Below, piece by piece: positions 18,361 through 30,616 of a stretch of DNA of 64,000 nucleotides. Position 1 is the first letter of the stretch; every line of letters starts with the position of its first letter. Where the stretch lies: assembly GCA_032622095.1 (NCBI GenBank), contig CP136061.1:201926244-201990243 (forward strand), given 5' to 3'. Source of the DNA: Siphonodentalium dalli. Its lineage: Eukaryota > Mollusca > Scaphopoda > Gadilida > Siphonodentaliidae. The translations under genes were made by a program, and so were the position numbers. The notes beneath the pieces are model-generated. The model saw only the letters and a list, made by a program, of their open reading frames with translations. It did no database searches and was not told the origin of the DNA.

Positions 18361-19189
18361 TTTTTCAGTGAAAAATTTCGGAACAATTCCCATGAATTTG
18401 TCAGTTTTATGGATACAGCTGCACAACATGCACCACAATAAGCAAGAATTCTTCCCCAATATCAGACATGAAATGCTATAATCATGTACCAGACCAGAAT
18501 TGAGAAATAAAGTAAAACTTAACCCTACCCCAAGATAGTGTTCTCAATGCTTTCAATTTTATGCTATACTAAACTCGAAAGGTCGCTCATATTAGTTGAT
18601 ATAATTCATATCATAAATTGCAATAGTTCTGCCCACGGATTATGTAATCTCATCTTCCCTGTCACTGTCAATTTCATCTAATGTGATTGTATCAGTCAAT
18701 AGAATTTCTGTGCAACATCTTACGAGAAGATTGGTTCTAACAACTCAGGCTGCCTATCGGCCGTCCATCCATGAAGTGCTGCACCGGGAGTGGTTGATTT
18801 GACAACGGTTGCTAGTATCCACTGTTTTGCTATCATGTTGGCTCATTTTGAGTGTAGAATTAAAGATTCCTCACATGGTGGAATTGCAGAAAGATCAACT
18901 ACCTGTTGCTGATTCTCGAACTTCATCTGGAACTTTACCCACCTAGCTTAATTCACTTTTCTCGAATGTGGACCATACATGTTTAAGGCACATGTTAACT
19001 CCTTGATTGTATTAAGCGTGTCACTGTCCAAAACCCAATTCATTCCTAAATAAGCCATGACATCCATATATCTTGATGGTCTTTCCAGCAACTTCCAGTA
19101 GTGTTTTTTTTTTCCTTTTTGGAACAACGATGAAAGGTAATTATTACTTGTGATACAGACTGGAGGTCAATATGGCACCCAGGGAGTTA

Positions 19190-21590
19190 CCGTGTGGTCA
19201 TAGGTGAGGTGAATATGTATAAAGGGAGTTATTTTATGGTCATGAATGATGTGAATACTAGTAGGTGTACATGATTAGCTATATGGTCATGAATGGCGTG
19301 GCTATGGTGAGATGTATATGTATGCAAGGAGTGAGAGTATGGTCATGTGTGAGGTGAATATATATATACATGGAGTGACTGTATGGTTGTATGGTTTTGA
19401 TTACCCAGTACATGTGTACACAATGTGGCTCAATGGGCATTGCTGTGGTTTACATGTATGTAAATAACGAGAGTACATACATGGTCATATGTGTGTTTAT
19501 GTATATATGGAGTGACTGTATGTTCATGGGTGAGATGTACATATGTACCTTGTGTGGCTGTATTGTCATATATAGGTGTATACTTATGTATACATGTGTT
19601 GTCTGTATGATCATTGGTGGGTTGAATGGATAAATAGATGTGCAGCTATGTGTAATGCGTATAGGTCTGCATGGAATGGCAGTAGTGATAATGTGTATAT
19701 GTGTACCTGATGTATGCTGAATTGTCATTGACGAGTGTGTGTGTCACTGTCCAAAACCCAATTCGTTCCTAAATATGCCATGACTTCCATATATTTTGAT
19801 CGTCTTACCAGCAACTTCCAGACAAGTTTTTTTCCTTTTTGGAAGGTATAATTACCCGTGAAGGAATGGAACCCAATAAGTGCATTCTTCTGTCATTTGA
19901 CTTGAATCACCTACCCATTAGCATCAAAATTGATTAACTATTATCAGGGGGAAATCATTTAACGTTTTCTGCAACGTGCATAAACGGCATAAAGATGGAG
20001 AACTCTCTGACATGACCTCTCTATCGATTAATATGTCATTGAGTTATTGTGGAAAGCAATAACAACCCAAGGTACACCTGTATAACCAACCCAGTAACAT
20101 ACAGTCACTCCATATATACACATAAACACCACACAAATGACAATATAGTCACTCACTCTGTACACATACACCTGACCCATGACCATATAGTCACTCCCTG
20201 TATACCTATTCACCACTTTCATGACCATAAGTCAATCCTTGTATACCTATTCATCTCACCATTGGCATACGGTCAATCCCCGTATACCTATTCGCCATAT
20301 ACATCCCATCCATGACCATAGAGTCACTCCATGTATATAACATATGCAATGTATCTCACCATTGGCCATAGCTATAGCCACTCGCTTGATATACATGTAC
20401 GTACCCCTCACCCATGACCATATATATCCACACTTGTGTACACGTACATCCCACACATGCCCATACAGCCATGAGTCATCATGCAGGCACACTAGGTATA
20501 CTCATATACTTGACCCATGACCATATAGTCACCCCCTGTGTACCTATATTCAACACATTCATCATCATACAGTCATTCATTGTATACAAATTCACCTCAC
20601 AAGATATACATATACATGTACCCCCAACCATGACCATATAATCACTCCAGGTAAACATATGCACCTCACTAATGGCGATTTAGCCACTCGCTTTATACAC
20701 ATATCTCTCCATAACCATACAGTAAGCTGCCACTCTTGTACACCCTACACATGACCATACAACCATGCAGGCACACCAGGTATACTCCTAAACCTTACCC
20801 ATGACCATATAGTCACTCCCTGTATACCTATTCACCACATTCATGATCATACAGTCACTCCTTGTATACCTGTTCACCTCACTATTGGCCATACAGTCAC
20901 TCCCTGAAAACATATTCACCTCACTATTGACCATAGAGTCACTCACTGTATATATATTTGCCACGTCAATAGTCATATAACCACTCGATATATGCATATA
21001 TATCCACACATGACCATCCACACACTCGTCAATGACAATTCAGCATACATCAGGTACACATATACACATTATCACTACTGCCATTCCATGTAGACCTATA
21101 CGCATTACACATAGCTGCACATCTATTTATCCATTCAACCCACCAATGATCATACAGACAACACATGTATACATAAGTATACACCTATATATGACAATAC
21201 AGCCACACAAGGTACATATGTACATCTCACCCATGAACATACAGTCACTCCATATATACATAAACACACATATAACCATGTATGTACTCTCGTTATTTAC
21301 ATACATGTAAACCACAGCAATGCCCATTGAGCCACATTGTGTACACATGTACTGGGTAATCAAAACCATACAACCATACAGTCACTCCATGTATATATAT
21401 ATTCACCTCACACATGACCATACTCTCACTCCTTGCATACATATACATCTCACCATAGCCACGCCATTCATGACCATATAGCTAATCATGTACACCTACT
21501 AGTATTCACATCATTCATGACCATAAAATAACTCCCTTTATACATATTCACCTCACCTATGACCACACGGTAACTCCCTGGGTGCCATAT
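19190..21590. repeat. 42-bp minisatellite in both orientations
   Basis: The unit is well seen at 20808-20935: CATGACCATATAGTCACTCC followed by CTGTATACCTATTCACCTCA. The left arm carries it as TGGAGTGACTGTATGGTCAT, and the orientation flips between about 19740 and 20050. At 19735-19830 there is an extra copy of the arm sequence CACTGTCCAAAACCCAATTC. Because 42 is divisible by 3, open frames encode repeated VNRYTGSDYMVM-like peptides; I regard these as by-products. Confidence 0.8.
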
Positions 21591-23100
21591 TGACCTCCAG
21601 TCTGTATCACAAGTAATAATTACCTTTCATCGTTGTTCCAAAAAGGAAAAAAAAACACTACTGGAAGTTGCTGGAAAGACCATCAAGATATATGGATGTC
21701 ATGGCTTATTTAGGAATGAATTGGGTTTTGGACAGTGACACGCTTAATACAATCAAGGAGTTAACATGTGCCTTATACATGTATGGTCCACATTCGAGAA
21801 AAGTGAATTAAGCTAGGTGGGTAAAGTTCCAGATGAAGTTCGAGAATCAGCAACAGGTAGTTGATCTTTCTGCAATTCCACCATGTGAGGAATCTTTAAT
21901 TCTACACTCAAAATGAGCCAACATGATAGCAAAAAAGTGGATACTAACAACCGTTGTCAAATCAACCACTCCCGGTGCAGCACTTCATGTATGGACGGCC
22001 GATAGGCAGCCTGAGTTGTTAGAACCAATCTTCTCGTAAGATGTTGCACAGAAATTCTATTGACTGATACAATCACATTTGATGAAATTGACAGTGACAG
22101 GGAAGATGAGATTACATAATCCGTGGGCAGAACTATTGCAATTTATGATATGAATTATATCAACTAATATGAGCGACCTTTCGAGTTTAGTATAGCATAA
22201 AATTGAAAGCATTGAGAACACTATCTTGGGGTAGGGTTAAGTTTTACTTTATTTTTCAATTCTGGTCTGGTACATGATTATAGCATTTCATGTCTGATAT
22301 TGGGGAAGAATTCATGCTTATTGTGGTGCATGTTGTGCAGCTGTATCCATAAAACTGACAAAGTCATGGAAATTTTTCCGAAATAATCAAAATTTAGATA
22401 ATTTACCCCAAAAAAAATCAAAATTTAAACAAAAATAGACTCTACCATAACAGAAACCTCCTCAGATACATGCTAATTCCATGATATATAATAAGACTCT
22501 GAATTGGTTAACAAAACGGAACGAAAACGGGCTATTCTGACTTGACAGGTATTTTCAGATAGAAAATCAGTTTTAGGGGGGTGGGTTAAGTTTTTGGAAA
22601 TATCTCAGCTTTTTGGAAATCATTGCTTGTGATGTTGATATCATTAAATCAGGTATATAATGCTGAAAATTTTGATGCACCACTGAGAGCTTTATACCGA
22701 AAAATGAAAATTTTATAGGAAATCTTCTGGAAAACTTTTTTGAAAAAGCACTGCAATTTATGCATTTTTTTGGGAATTTTCGTGAATTTTTCACAAAATT
22801 TGTTGGATAATATAACTTTTTGCACATCATAAATGTTAAGCAACGCAGATAGAATAAATATCTGATATTCAAGTATATTTTATTCAACATTTGTCTTATT
22901 TTATTGGTTTTCCTGATTATACTGAAATTTGCAGGTCAAAAACACCAAAAAGGTCCAAAAAATATATTTTCCACATGTTCCGCCCTGGATACCTCAGTGT
23001 TTTGGAACCCCCATGGGACAAGGATAATTGGAGATAGCGTCAAAATTTCGACCCTTTCGTGTGACACCACCCAGTCCACCCTCATCTGGGGGCCGGTCTA

Positions 23101-23520
23101 TTCACTGCTAAATGACTTCGTGTGTTGGGCCATTGACATTATGACCATTTTCCAGTGGAAAAGTATAGCAGGAATATCACGAAAACTATAAACTGACTCA
23201 GTTGAAAGGCTGATAATATTATTCACAATTGTGGAATATATTTACACTGTCTGAAACTTCAAGATACAGTTGTTCCGATATGTACCAATCTACCAATCTC
23301 TGAAATCCAGTTATGAATAATGGCCTACTGTTAGGGTTCTGAATTAGGTGAGTAAGGACGTATAGCAGCCAAGAGGTTAAAAGATATTTTTTCAATAAAT
23401 ATTGTAATTTCTAAAAATAGCAACAATTTCTGTCCCAGTTTCTTAGTTACAGATGCTCCTGTTGACTGGATCTTAAATTAATTTGTACCTCTGAGTCTAC
23501 ATAAAGCTCTGGAAAGAGAT
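23101..23520. other. No feature recognised
   Basis: AT-rich sequence just outside the right arm of the foldback. Confidence 0.4.
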
Positions 23521-23526
23521 ACATTT

Positions 23527-23677
23527 TACAGTAATGCCCTAAATAATCGACTCCTTAACCACAGCAGACTGAGAGCTTTCCGATGAATGGCAACAAGCCA
23601 TATTTCCGACTAAATCCTGAAAAATTACCCATAATTCTGCTGTGGTTAAGGAGTCGATTATTTAGGGCATTACTGTA
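23527..23677. mobile_element. Family C MITE with deleted left arm
   Basis: TACAGTAATGCCCTAAATAA start and intact right arm to CATTACTGTA. The central part of the left arm is missing after CCACAGCAG. Confidence 0.8.
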
Positions 23678-24077
23678 GCTCCTGCAGAGGAATGGTATAT
23701 AAAATTCGTTCTCCATTTGCATATTCAATCCCACATGGAAAGGGGCCCTCCACTCACATACGCATACATATATACATGCATATAGACAATTTCTCCATCC
23801 CAGTGCTACCTTGCACCCAGTACACCATTACAGCACCTTCCTATATGAGGTAGAAAATTGCACAATCGCACTGACCATGTTTTGTCACCTCAATGCAAAC
23901 AGTGCTTTGTCATCATGTGACATCTGTTATCTATTGAGCTTTACTTCTGTGCAAATGACAGGGTCTCACATGATTAATACAAACATCCTCAAATCAGTGT
24001 ACACAATGATAAATGGGAAGGGGAGGTGGAGCAAGACCGAACACATGCAGGGAAACCCCCTTGCCCTCGCATCAAGC

Positions 24078-24285
24078 TACAGTAATGCCCTAAGTAATCG
24101 ACTCCTTAACCAGGGCAGAATTGTGGGTAACTTTTTAGGTTTAGTCGGAAATATGGCTTGTTGCTATTCATCGGAAAGCTTTCACTGAGAGCTTTCCTAT
24201 GAATGGCAACAAGCCATATTCCGACTAAATCCTGAAAAGTTACCAATAATTATGCTGTGGTTAAGGAGTCGATTACTTAGGGCAT
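24078..24285. mobile_element. Family C foldback MITE, right end truncated
   Basis: TACAGTAATGCCCTAAGTAA start; the hairpin is complete to TTAGGGCAT, but the terminal TACTGTA is missing and GCATCAAGC follows. Confidence 0.8.
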
Positions 24286-24290
24286 CAAGC

Positions 24291-24812
24291 TAGATCATGT
24301 AATGAATCTCTACTCTTAGCTACCCACGTAGAGATCATATTCAACCAGTACAAAACCTGGGAACTTTTTGAAGTTTTGACAATTGAACCTTATAAAGTCG
24401 AAAAAATAACACAGGGAATATATTTCTTTGTTATGATCTGTTCCTTACTAATGTACTTCACTGTAGGTGAAGATCCCAACTCGAAGTTTCACGATTTAAG
24501 TGACTTTGTGAGCGATTATGCTTTGCGTCGTATAGATTTTGGAATGTCTCCTGGGTAATTAATTCAATGTTGATTGCGATATCGGCTCACAGAAGTCACA
24601 GAAAAACATTCAATTTCGTGTTGGGACTTTCACCTACAGTGAAGTATATTATTAAGAAACAGATAATAACTAAGAAATGTATTCCCCGAATTATTTTTTC
24701 GACTTTATAACGTTCCCTGTCAAAACTTCAAAAAGTTCCCAGGTTTTGTACTGGTGGAATATGATCTCTACGGGCGTTATATAGCAAGAGTAGAGATTCA
24801 TGGCATGATCTA
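24291..24812. mobile_element. Family I long-inverted-repeat MITE, 522 bp
   Basis: Inverted ends of about 190 bp starting TAGATCATG.CATGAATCTC. Direct repeat GCATCAAGC (9 bp) on both sides, compatible with a Mutator-type duplication. A 60-codon open frame at 24376-24558 lies in the arm and loop and is not a gene. Confidence 0.78.
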
Positions 24813-25554
24813 GCATCAAGCCTGCAAATAGTGTCTGTCATTTGCAGAATGAGGTCCCCAGATGGTGAATTTAGTGATGCTATCCCGCATTGTGGGCTAG
24901 CATCACCAAATTAACCCTCTGTGAACCTTATTCTGCTTTATTAATAGGCCTCTACTGCTATGGTAGACCATGCAAGGATCAGTTTGAAGTTCCCCAGTTG
25001 AGGGTGGTGATGTTCGCCATTAGTCACCTCAATTAATATGCATTTTATCCTCTGCAAGTATATAGAAACTGAACAGAAGGAAAAATTCACTAAAAACAAT
25101 GTTAATTTGAGACTATAGATACTTCCCAGAAGATGAGGCCTCAGCAGATCGATGAGGTTCCCAGATGGTGAATTTGGTGATGCTAGCCCACCTTGTGGGA
25201 TAGCAATACTAAATCCCCCTCTGGGGACCTCATTCTGCAAAGGACAAGGCACACTATTTTCAGACTTGCTCGCATATTTTCTGGATGGCAACAACCCAGC
25301 AACTTCACGTGAGATTTGTAGAGATTCCTTGCATCTCCAAAAACATATTATTTGCAATCAATAATATTATTTCTGATGAAAATGCTATAAAAAATTAGGT
25401 TATAGTTCCTCAAATCTTTTGGTTTTATAGTGTGTACGAACCTATGAATTATTTATGACAAAGTTGACCATTAATGTCTTAGTAGCAGGGTTTATGCAGG
25501 CCAGAAGACTATTACATGATCATTGTGAAAACTTAAAAGTCAACATATGTAATA

Positions 25555-25899
25555 TTAAAGGGGGACTGGCCATTTATGGGACCATCTCCTATTATACTCA
25601 ACAGAATATATGCAACAAATGAATAGATTTGAGCCATCGATGAGTGCAAAATACATTTACTTTATTAATGATATACATGTATAACAACATGGTATAATTA
25701 TAATGAAAACGAGTTTATGGATCGAGCATTAACTCATTTTCATTATAGTTACCATGTTGTATACATCATTCATAGAGCACATGAGTGTAATTTGCACTAT
25801 TCCATGGCTCAAATTCATTCATTTGTTGCATATATTCGGTTGGGTATAAAAGGAGATGATCCCATAAATGGCCGGATTTAGTGTACAGTATCACTTTAA
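25555..25899. mobile_element. Family W TTAA MITE, complete, 345 bp
   Basis: TTAAAGGGGGACTGGCCATT at the left and ATAAATGGCCGG...CACTTTAA at the right. The inner arms CAACAAATGAAT..GAGCCAT and complement pair around about 25725. Confidence 0.75.
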
Positions 25900-26299
25900 A
25901 CAAAAATAACTGATGAATTTTTATATGGACATGTATGAGAAAAAGACACAAGTGTGTGTCATGTGTAATTTGGTTATTGTTTGACATGAATTTATTTTGA
26001 AACCACAAAACAGTATACTATTACCAATTTATTATGAAAAGGATGCCGTAATAGTGACTAATTTATCCATGTTCATAGGTAAGTGCGACTTCTAATATAT
26101 TTCTATCCAAATGTACAGTCAACCAATTCTAACTGTTAAGTTAACAAATGTAATATATCAAGACTTCAGTGAGATCTGGTTCAGTTGGGAAAAGTGATTG
26201 CTGATACAAAATTTCAAACTTTTTGACCAGAATTTGGGCCAGATGAAATTTCTTAGTATTAGATCTATGGATATATACTAGGGCTACCACCGTTGAGAT

Positions 26300-26813
26300 C
26301 AAGAGCGGATCTACCATCCGGCACGTGCCCCCCCCTATTTTCGACCCCATACCCCACCTACGGGAGGGGGGGGGGTCCCCTCTCGTGCTCTCCCCCACTC
26401 GGCTCGGATGATGCTATGCATCATATAAAACTCCATACAGCGCTGTCTACGTTATCACTACAATATATCACTGCCACAAGGATGGCACTTTGCAGACCGA
26501 TACATCTATTTTTCATATCGTCGGAACTATATTTAGTCACCTATTTTCTTATTTTGACCACCAAAAGTTTGCAATAATGGTAATTCTTCCGGTATTGATA
26601 AGAACAATATGAACTGAGCCAGACATAGACAATTTTAATCCTGAAACATAAGAACTAAGAACACGTAAGAAATCTTTACCAAATATCCTTATGGCAGTGG
26701 TATCTCAGCGGAGCGATGGGAGATAACTCTGCCTGGAGTTTGGCATCATATATGTCTATATTAATGGCCCCCCCCCCCCCCCCCTCTTTACAAAATTCCT
26801 AGAACCGCCCCTG
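26300..26813. mobile_element. 514-bp element with CAGGGGCGG-type ends and poly-C/poly-G tracts
   Basis: Ends CAAGAGCGGATCTAC and complement of CAGGGGCGGTTCTAG, with a 5-bp direct repeat GAGAT at 26295-26299 and 26814-26818. A run of 17 C lies at 26768-26784 and G/C runs near 26330-26400. Termini of this style are often hAT-like. Confidence 0.65.
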
Positions 26814-27108
26814 GAGATCATATGTACTCCACCAGTTCAACACCTGGGAACTTTTTTATGTTCAAACAGGGAAATTTTTAACTAATGCAGGTCATATATT
26901 TCTTACCTTTTCCCTAACAATGTATTTCACAGTAGGTGGAGGTCCCAGCTAGAGATTGCATGATTTAGGTGACTTTGGTGAGTAAATTTTGCTTTGCGAC
27001 TCATACAATCATGGGTAATAAATTCAATACCTAAGTACTGCGATATTGGCTCACAAAAGTCACAGGCAATCTCGAGCTGGGACCACGCCCTACTATGAAA
27101 TTAGATTA

Positions 27109-27488
27109 TTAAAGATGATCTACCTCTTCCTAAACATGTTTTACTTAGTTTCCATGGTGTAAAATAAGACATGAGTCGAAGACACATGTGCAAAAATGCT
27201 TCTATAAATTAATATTGATTTTTATATCGATAATTTTCTTATATAATGCATTAATCAAGTGGGACATTGTTCTTTACTATTTTTAGAATTTTTAGATCAA
27301 GTTATCTCACAAGGAAGACTCCGAATGAACGTGAGCCATAAATTGTCCAAAATTTATTGTATGTATATTATAACAGAAAATTTGAAAGCGTTTCCAGACT
27401 AGGGTCTTCGAATCATATTTTATATTTACTATTTTATACCCAGGAAACTATATAAACCTTGTTATAGGAAGAGATTGACCATCTTTAA
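27109..27488. mobile_element. Family H TTAA MITE, complete, 380 bp
   Basis: TTAAAGATGATCTACCTCTT at the left, AAGAGATTGACCATCTTTAA at the right; about 120-bp inverted arms (ACTTAGTTTCCATGG / CCAGGAAACTATATA). Confidence 0.8.
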
Positions 27489-27690
27489 GGAACAAGTATT
27501 AAAAAAGAAATATAGTTCCCAGTTTTGCTTGTTCTATAGAATACAATCTCTACGGACGTAGCCAGAGTAGAGATTCATGGCATGATCTACTGCAAGTATA
27601 TGACTCTCAGGGGAGAGAGGGGGGGTTGATCCAAGTTCATGATGATAGGACACGAAACTGCCTGGTTAATAGATGCCATTTTTTGGGGAT

Positions 27691-27790
27691 GTGCGATTGT
27701 CCAGTTGTTAGCATGTCAGATTACATCATGCCAGTCAAGGGTCCAATGACCTTGTTGCAGGTTCGAATCCAAGCTCAGGAATTGTGTCTT
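27691..27790 (+). repeat. tRNA-derived SINE head
   Basis: A-box-like TGTCCAGTTGTTAG and an exact B-box consensus GGTTCGAATCC (27760-27770) at tRNA-like spacing. The acceptor stem does not close, so this is a SINE or pseudo-tRNA. Confidence 0.55.
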
Positions 27791-27857
27791 GAGGGCAGCA
27801 TGTAAACTGAACACTACCAGTTTGAGCACATGGTTTGTGTAGAGTATTGTTTCACAA

Positions 27858-28115
27858 TTCACCCCTTCCATGACTGGAGCTTCCTGAAATTTTGCGAAAA
27901 CCCTGTGTTAATGTATTCTCTTATACATGTATATGATAGTCTCCCATAGAGAGCCTCTTTTTATAAAAGACAATGCACTGGCTTACAAGGTCAAGATAAA
28001 TATTGTTAGGCCAATGTATTCTCTTATATATGCAAGGATCCTTGCATATATAAAAGAATGTATTGGTACAGCGTTTTCGCAAAATTTCAGGAAGCTCCCG
28101 TCATGGAAGGGTTAA
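27858..28115. mobile_element. Family B hairpin MITE
   Basis: TTCACCCCTTCCATGACTGG at the left, GTCATGGAAGGGTTAA at the right, with both hairpins present but mismatched. It ends exactly where the Helitron-like element starts. Confidence 0.72.
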
Positions 28116-29059
28116 TCTCATATATATTTTGAAGACCTCTGTCTGTCTGGCTGTCTGTTTGTTTGTCTGTCTGTCTGTCATTAATACAAATCTACGATTC
28201 TCGACCGATCGGGACGCAACTTGGTACGTGTGTGTAGTTTGACCAGGCGGTCGTCGTTGTTGTATTGGCGAGCCCGTGCGACGCCCGTGCAGCGCATGCA
28301 CAGATGAGATCTCGGAAACGGGTGGAGCTATCGACTTGAAATTTGCTATGTGAATTTTATCGGGTCGCCGAGCCCGTGCGACGCCAGCTTCGCGCATGCG
28401 CAGACCAGATCTCGGAAACGGGTGGCGCGATCGGGACGAAACTTGGTACGTGTGTGTAGTTTGACCAGGCGGTCAATATCAGCTCATCAGATTTCAGATC
28501 CGAGATCAACTTTTCACGTGCCGAGGTCAAATCTGTTTTTACGCCGTTTTGCGCTAATATATTTCAGTTCGGTGCTTACAAAGTGATTCGATATAGCGCG
28601 AATAATAAATTGCCAGTCATATAATTTGCATGTTTAGAATCTGTGGCGCTTCCTCTTTCTAAAGATATATCACACGCCTGTGTCCGTTTAAAGTTTCTAC
28701 CTTAATTATCGGTAAGAACGCAGGACCATGCTTCGGTCATCGAAAAACATTCCGTGAATCTATTACGCCGTCAAGAGATCATGACGTGATCGCGTTTAAC
28801 TCTTAACCGGCCGATGTCGCGTTAACTCATCACCGGCCGAGGTATCCGCAAATCAGACCAGATCTCGGAAACGGGTGGAGCTATCGACTTAAATTTTGTA
28901 TGTGAATGTATCTTGCCCCGGATACAAATTTTATCGGGTCGCCGAGTCCGTGCGACGCCAGCTTCGCGCATGCGCAGACCAGATCTCGGAAACGGGTGGA
29001 GCTATCGACTTGAAATTTGGTTTTTGAATAGCCCAGACAACGTCGGGCTCATCGGCTAG
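28116..29059 (+). mobile_element. Non-autonomous Helitron-like element, 944 bp
   Basis: Starts TCTCATATATATTTTG after an A and ends CTAG before a T, matching the Helitron rule 5'-TC...CTRR-3' inserted between A and T. A hairpin AGCCCaGAC-AAC-GTCGGGCT stands 6 nt before CTAG. Near the 5' end is a (GTCT)n run. GC-rich interior with repeated blocks: GATCTCGGAAACGGGTGG four times and CGGGTCGCCGAG.CCGTGCGA twice. No Rep/helicase coding. Confidence 0.72.
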
Positions 29060-29545
29060 TATTATATATAATCATACAGAAAGTTTCTTTGGCCGTTGTC
29101 AAAAAAATCTGGCATTGGCCACGAACAGCACGATCCATGCTTGGTGGTGATTATTAATGGGGACAACTGTGAGGTATGGAATCTTCATATGTGCAAGTTC
29201 CATTCATATTCGGCCGAAATTCTTTGTAAATTTGTTACGATCAATGTTTAGGTTCCCTGAGATTTGTATACAAGTTTGGAGTTGAGACCACTTTTCAGGA
29301 ATAGAATATGAGACAAGATTTTAAGTCAATATATAATTATATTATAAACTATATTATACAAATAATTACAAGAACTTACTTTTTGTATTCACAGTTTTTG
29401 CATTTTTGTATCAATGCAGAAAAAAATAATGTGCTCAAAACAAAATTGCAAAAACAATAGCAATTTATTTTCAATAATGAATATGCAATCTGGACACTAA
29501 ACCACATCAACGTTGATAGTTTAACATTGCGAATGGGGACAACAA
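29060..29545. other. No feature recognised
   Basis: AT-rich, with no convincing open frame or repeat match. Confidence 0.4.
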
Positions 29546-29655
29546 TACACATTAATGCCCTAAATAATCGACTCCTTAACCACAGCAGAATTATGGGTAA
29601 AGTTACCAATAATTCTGCTGTGGTTAAGGAGTCGATTATTTAGGGCATTACTGTA
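29546..29655. mobile_element. Family C MITE, minimal internally deleted version
   Basis: About 110 bp. Both ends (TAATGCCCTAAATAATCGAC and complement) with only the outer stem left. Confidence 0.82.
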
Positions 29656-30616
29656 GCACAGAATATGAGAGGTTCAGTGCGAGCAAATATGCAATTTCAC
29701 TGGTCCCCAGGCTATAATTAACTGACACTCTGCATCAGACTTTATATTTTTGTGGTGTGGGCACGTTGCCAAGCAACAGTGGCATAGTGACTAACCTATC
29801 AGCCAGGTACTAGTCAAATATGCGATCACATGATCAAAGTTCTGCTACTGAAATAATTGCTAACTCAATCCTGCAACAATGAGATGTCAATAATTTGTAC
29901 ATGTAAGGAATGGGATCATAGACAGTTCCAGACATGTGTTACATGTAACTTTTGACTTGAACTGCTATCGTTGTTGAAATCTCTGTGCTACTACAGAAAT
30001 GGCACATATACACATGTTAATTGGAAAAACATAACAAAACACAATATAGGTTCACAGAGAACAATAATATTCTAGTGCAACCACATACTAACAAGATGAC
30101 ATAGTTTATAAGGCAGAATGAGACATGTTTCTGATTATATCGCAAAGCAAGTTTAAAATGATCAACATAAAAGCCAGACAATCTTAATATAGGATTCCAA
30201 ACCCCAGCATTGCAATGACATTTATATAAGTCAAGTTATTCTTCCTTGCTCATATTTAAATTGGCGAAGCATATTTTCACTTAGTTTTAAATTAGCACAC
30301 TTTGAATTTGCACACTCTGATGCGCAAATTCAAAACTGACAAATATTTTCATCACGTATCCGATGGCTAGTCCAACAAATTCGGGTTAAGATATATTTTC
30401 ATATTTGGAAATTTACGATTATCTTAACCCTTCTAATTAATGTTCTTACTAGTAGTTGTTCTTGAAGGTGCATTTAAAGTCCACCATATGTACAATGCGT
30501 ATCCACAAGATAATTGTTAATTATTTTGTAAAGATAGGACATTAATTCTACAATTTTTGTTACAATTGGTATTTCAAGAGGGCATTACTGACAAGACAAG
30601 AAATTGAACTAAAATA
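29656..30616. other. No feature recognised
   Basis: AT-rich sequence without open frames or family matches. Confidence 0.4.

Larger units (their letters stand above)
17503..23100. repeat. Giant foldback: 2.1-2.2-kb inverted arms around a minisatellite loop
   Basis: The left arm 17503-19741 is the reverse complement of the right arm 21019-23100, with few differences by eye. Outer ends are TAGACCGGCCCCCAGATGAG and its complement; inner ends are GTCATTGACGAGTGTGTG and its complement. The loop is about 1.28 kb. Removing a 154-bp tandem duplication from the left arm makes the arms almost equal (about 2085 and 2082 bp). Paired open frames in the two arms are mirror copies and do not look like genes. 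It may be a very large foldback transposon, an inverted duplication or an assembly join. Confidence 0.88.
24073..25268. mobile_element. Family A element split by a family C and a family I insertion
   Basis: CTCGCAT flanks the composite on both sides (24066-24072 and 25269-25275) next to CAAGC and CAGACTTG, the family A ends. Between them lie a family C copy (24078-24285) and a family I copy (24291-24812). The family A body resumes at GCCTGCAAATAGTGTCTGTC. The 9-mer GCATCAAGC occurs three times at the junctions. Confidence 0.6.
26250..27597. mobile_element. Family I copy split by two later elements
   Basis: The left end TAGATCTATGGATA...GGGCTACC and right end GTAGAGATTCATGGCATGAT match family I. 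The body is interrupted at 26300-26813 and at 27109-27488. Outer boundaries are approximate. Confidence 0.6.

Noticed and set aside
19391-19633. Open frame mirrored exactly at 21127-21369
   Set aside because: It is a translation of the 42-bp minisatellite in the two inverted arms; no protein-like composition.
27691-27790. Functional tRNA gene
   Set aside because: B box is good, but the acceptor stem and anticodon arm do not pair; treated as a SINE head.
28140-28190. CRISPR-like or simple repeat array in the GTCT run
   Set aside because: Eukaryotic context; it is a microsatellite at the 5' side of the Helitron-like element.
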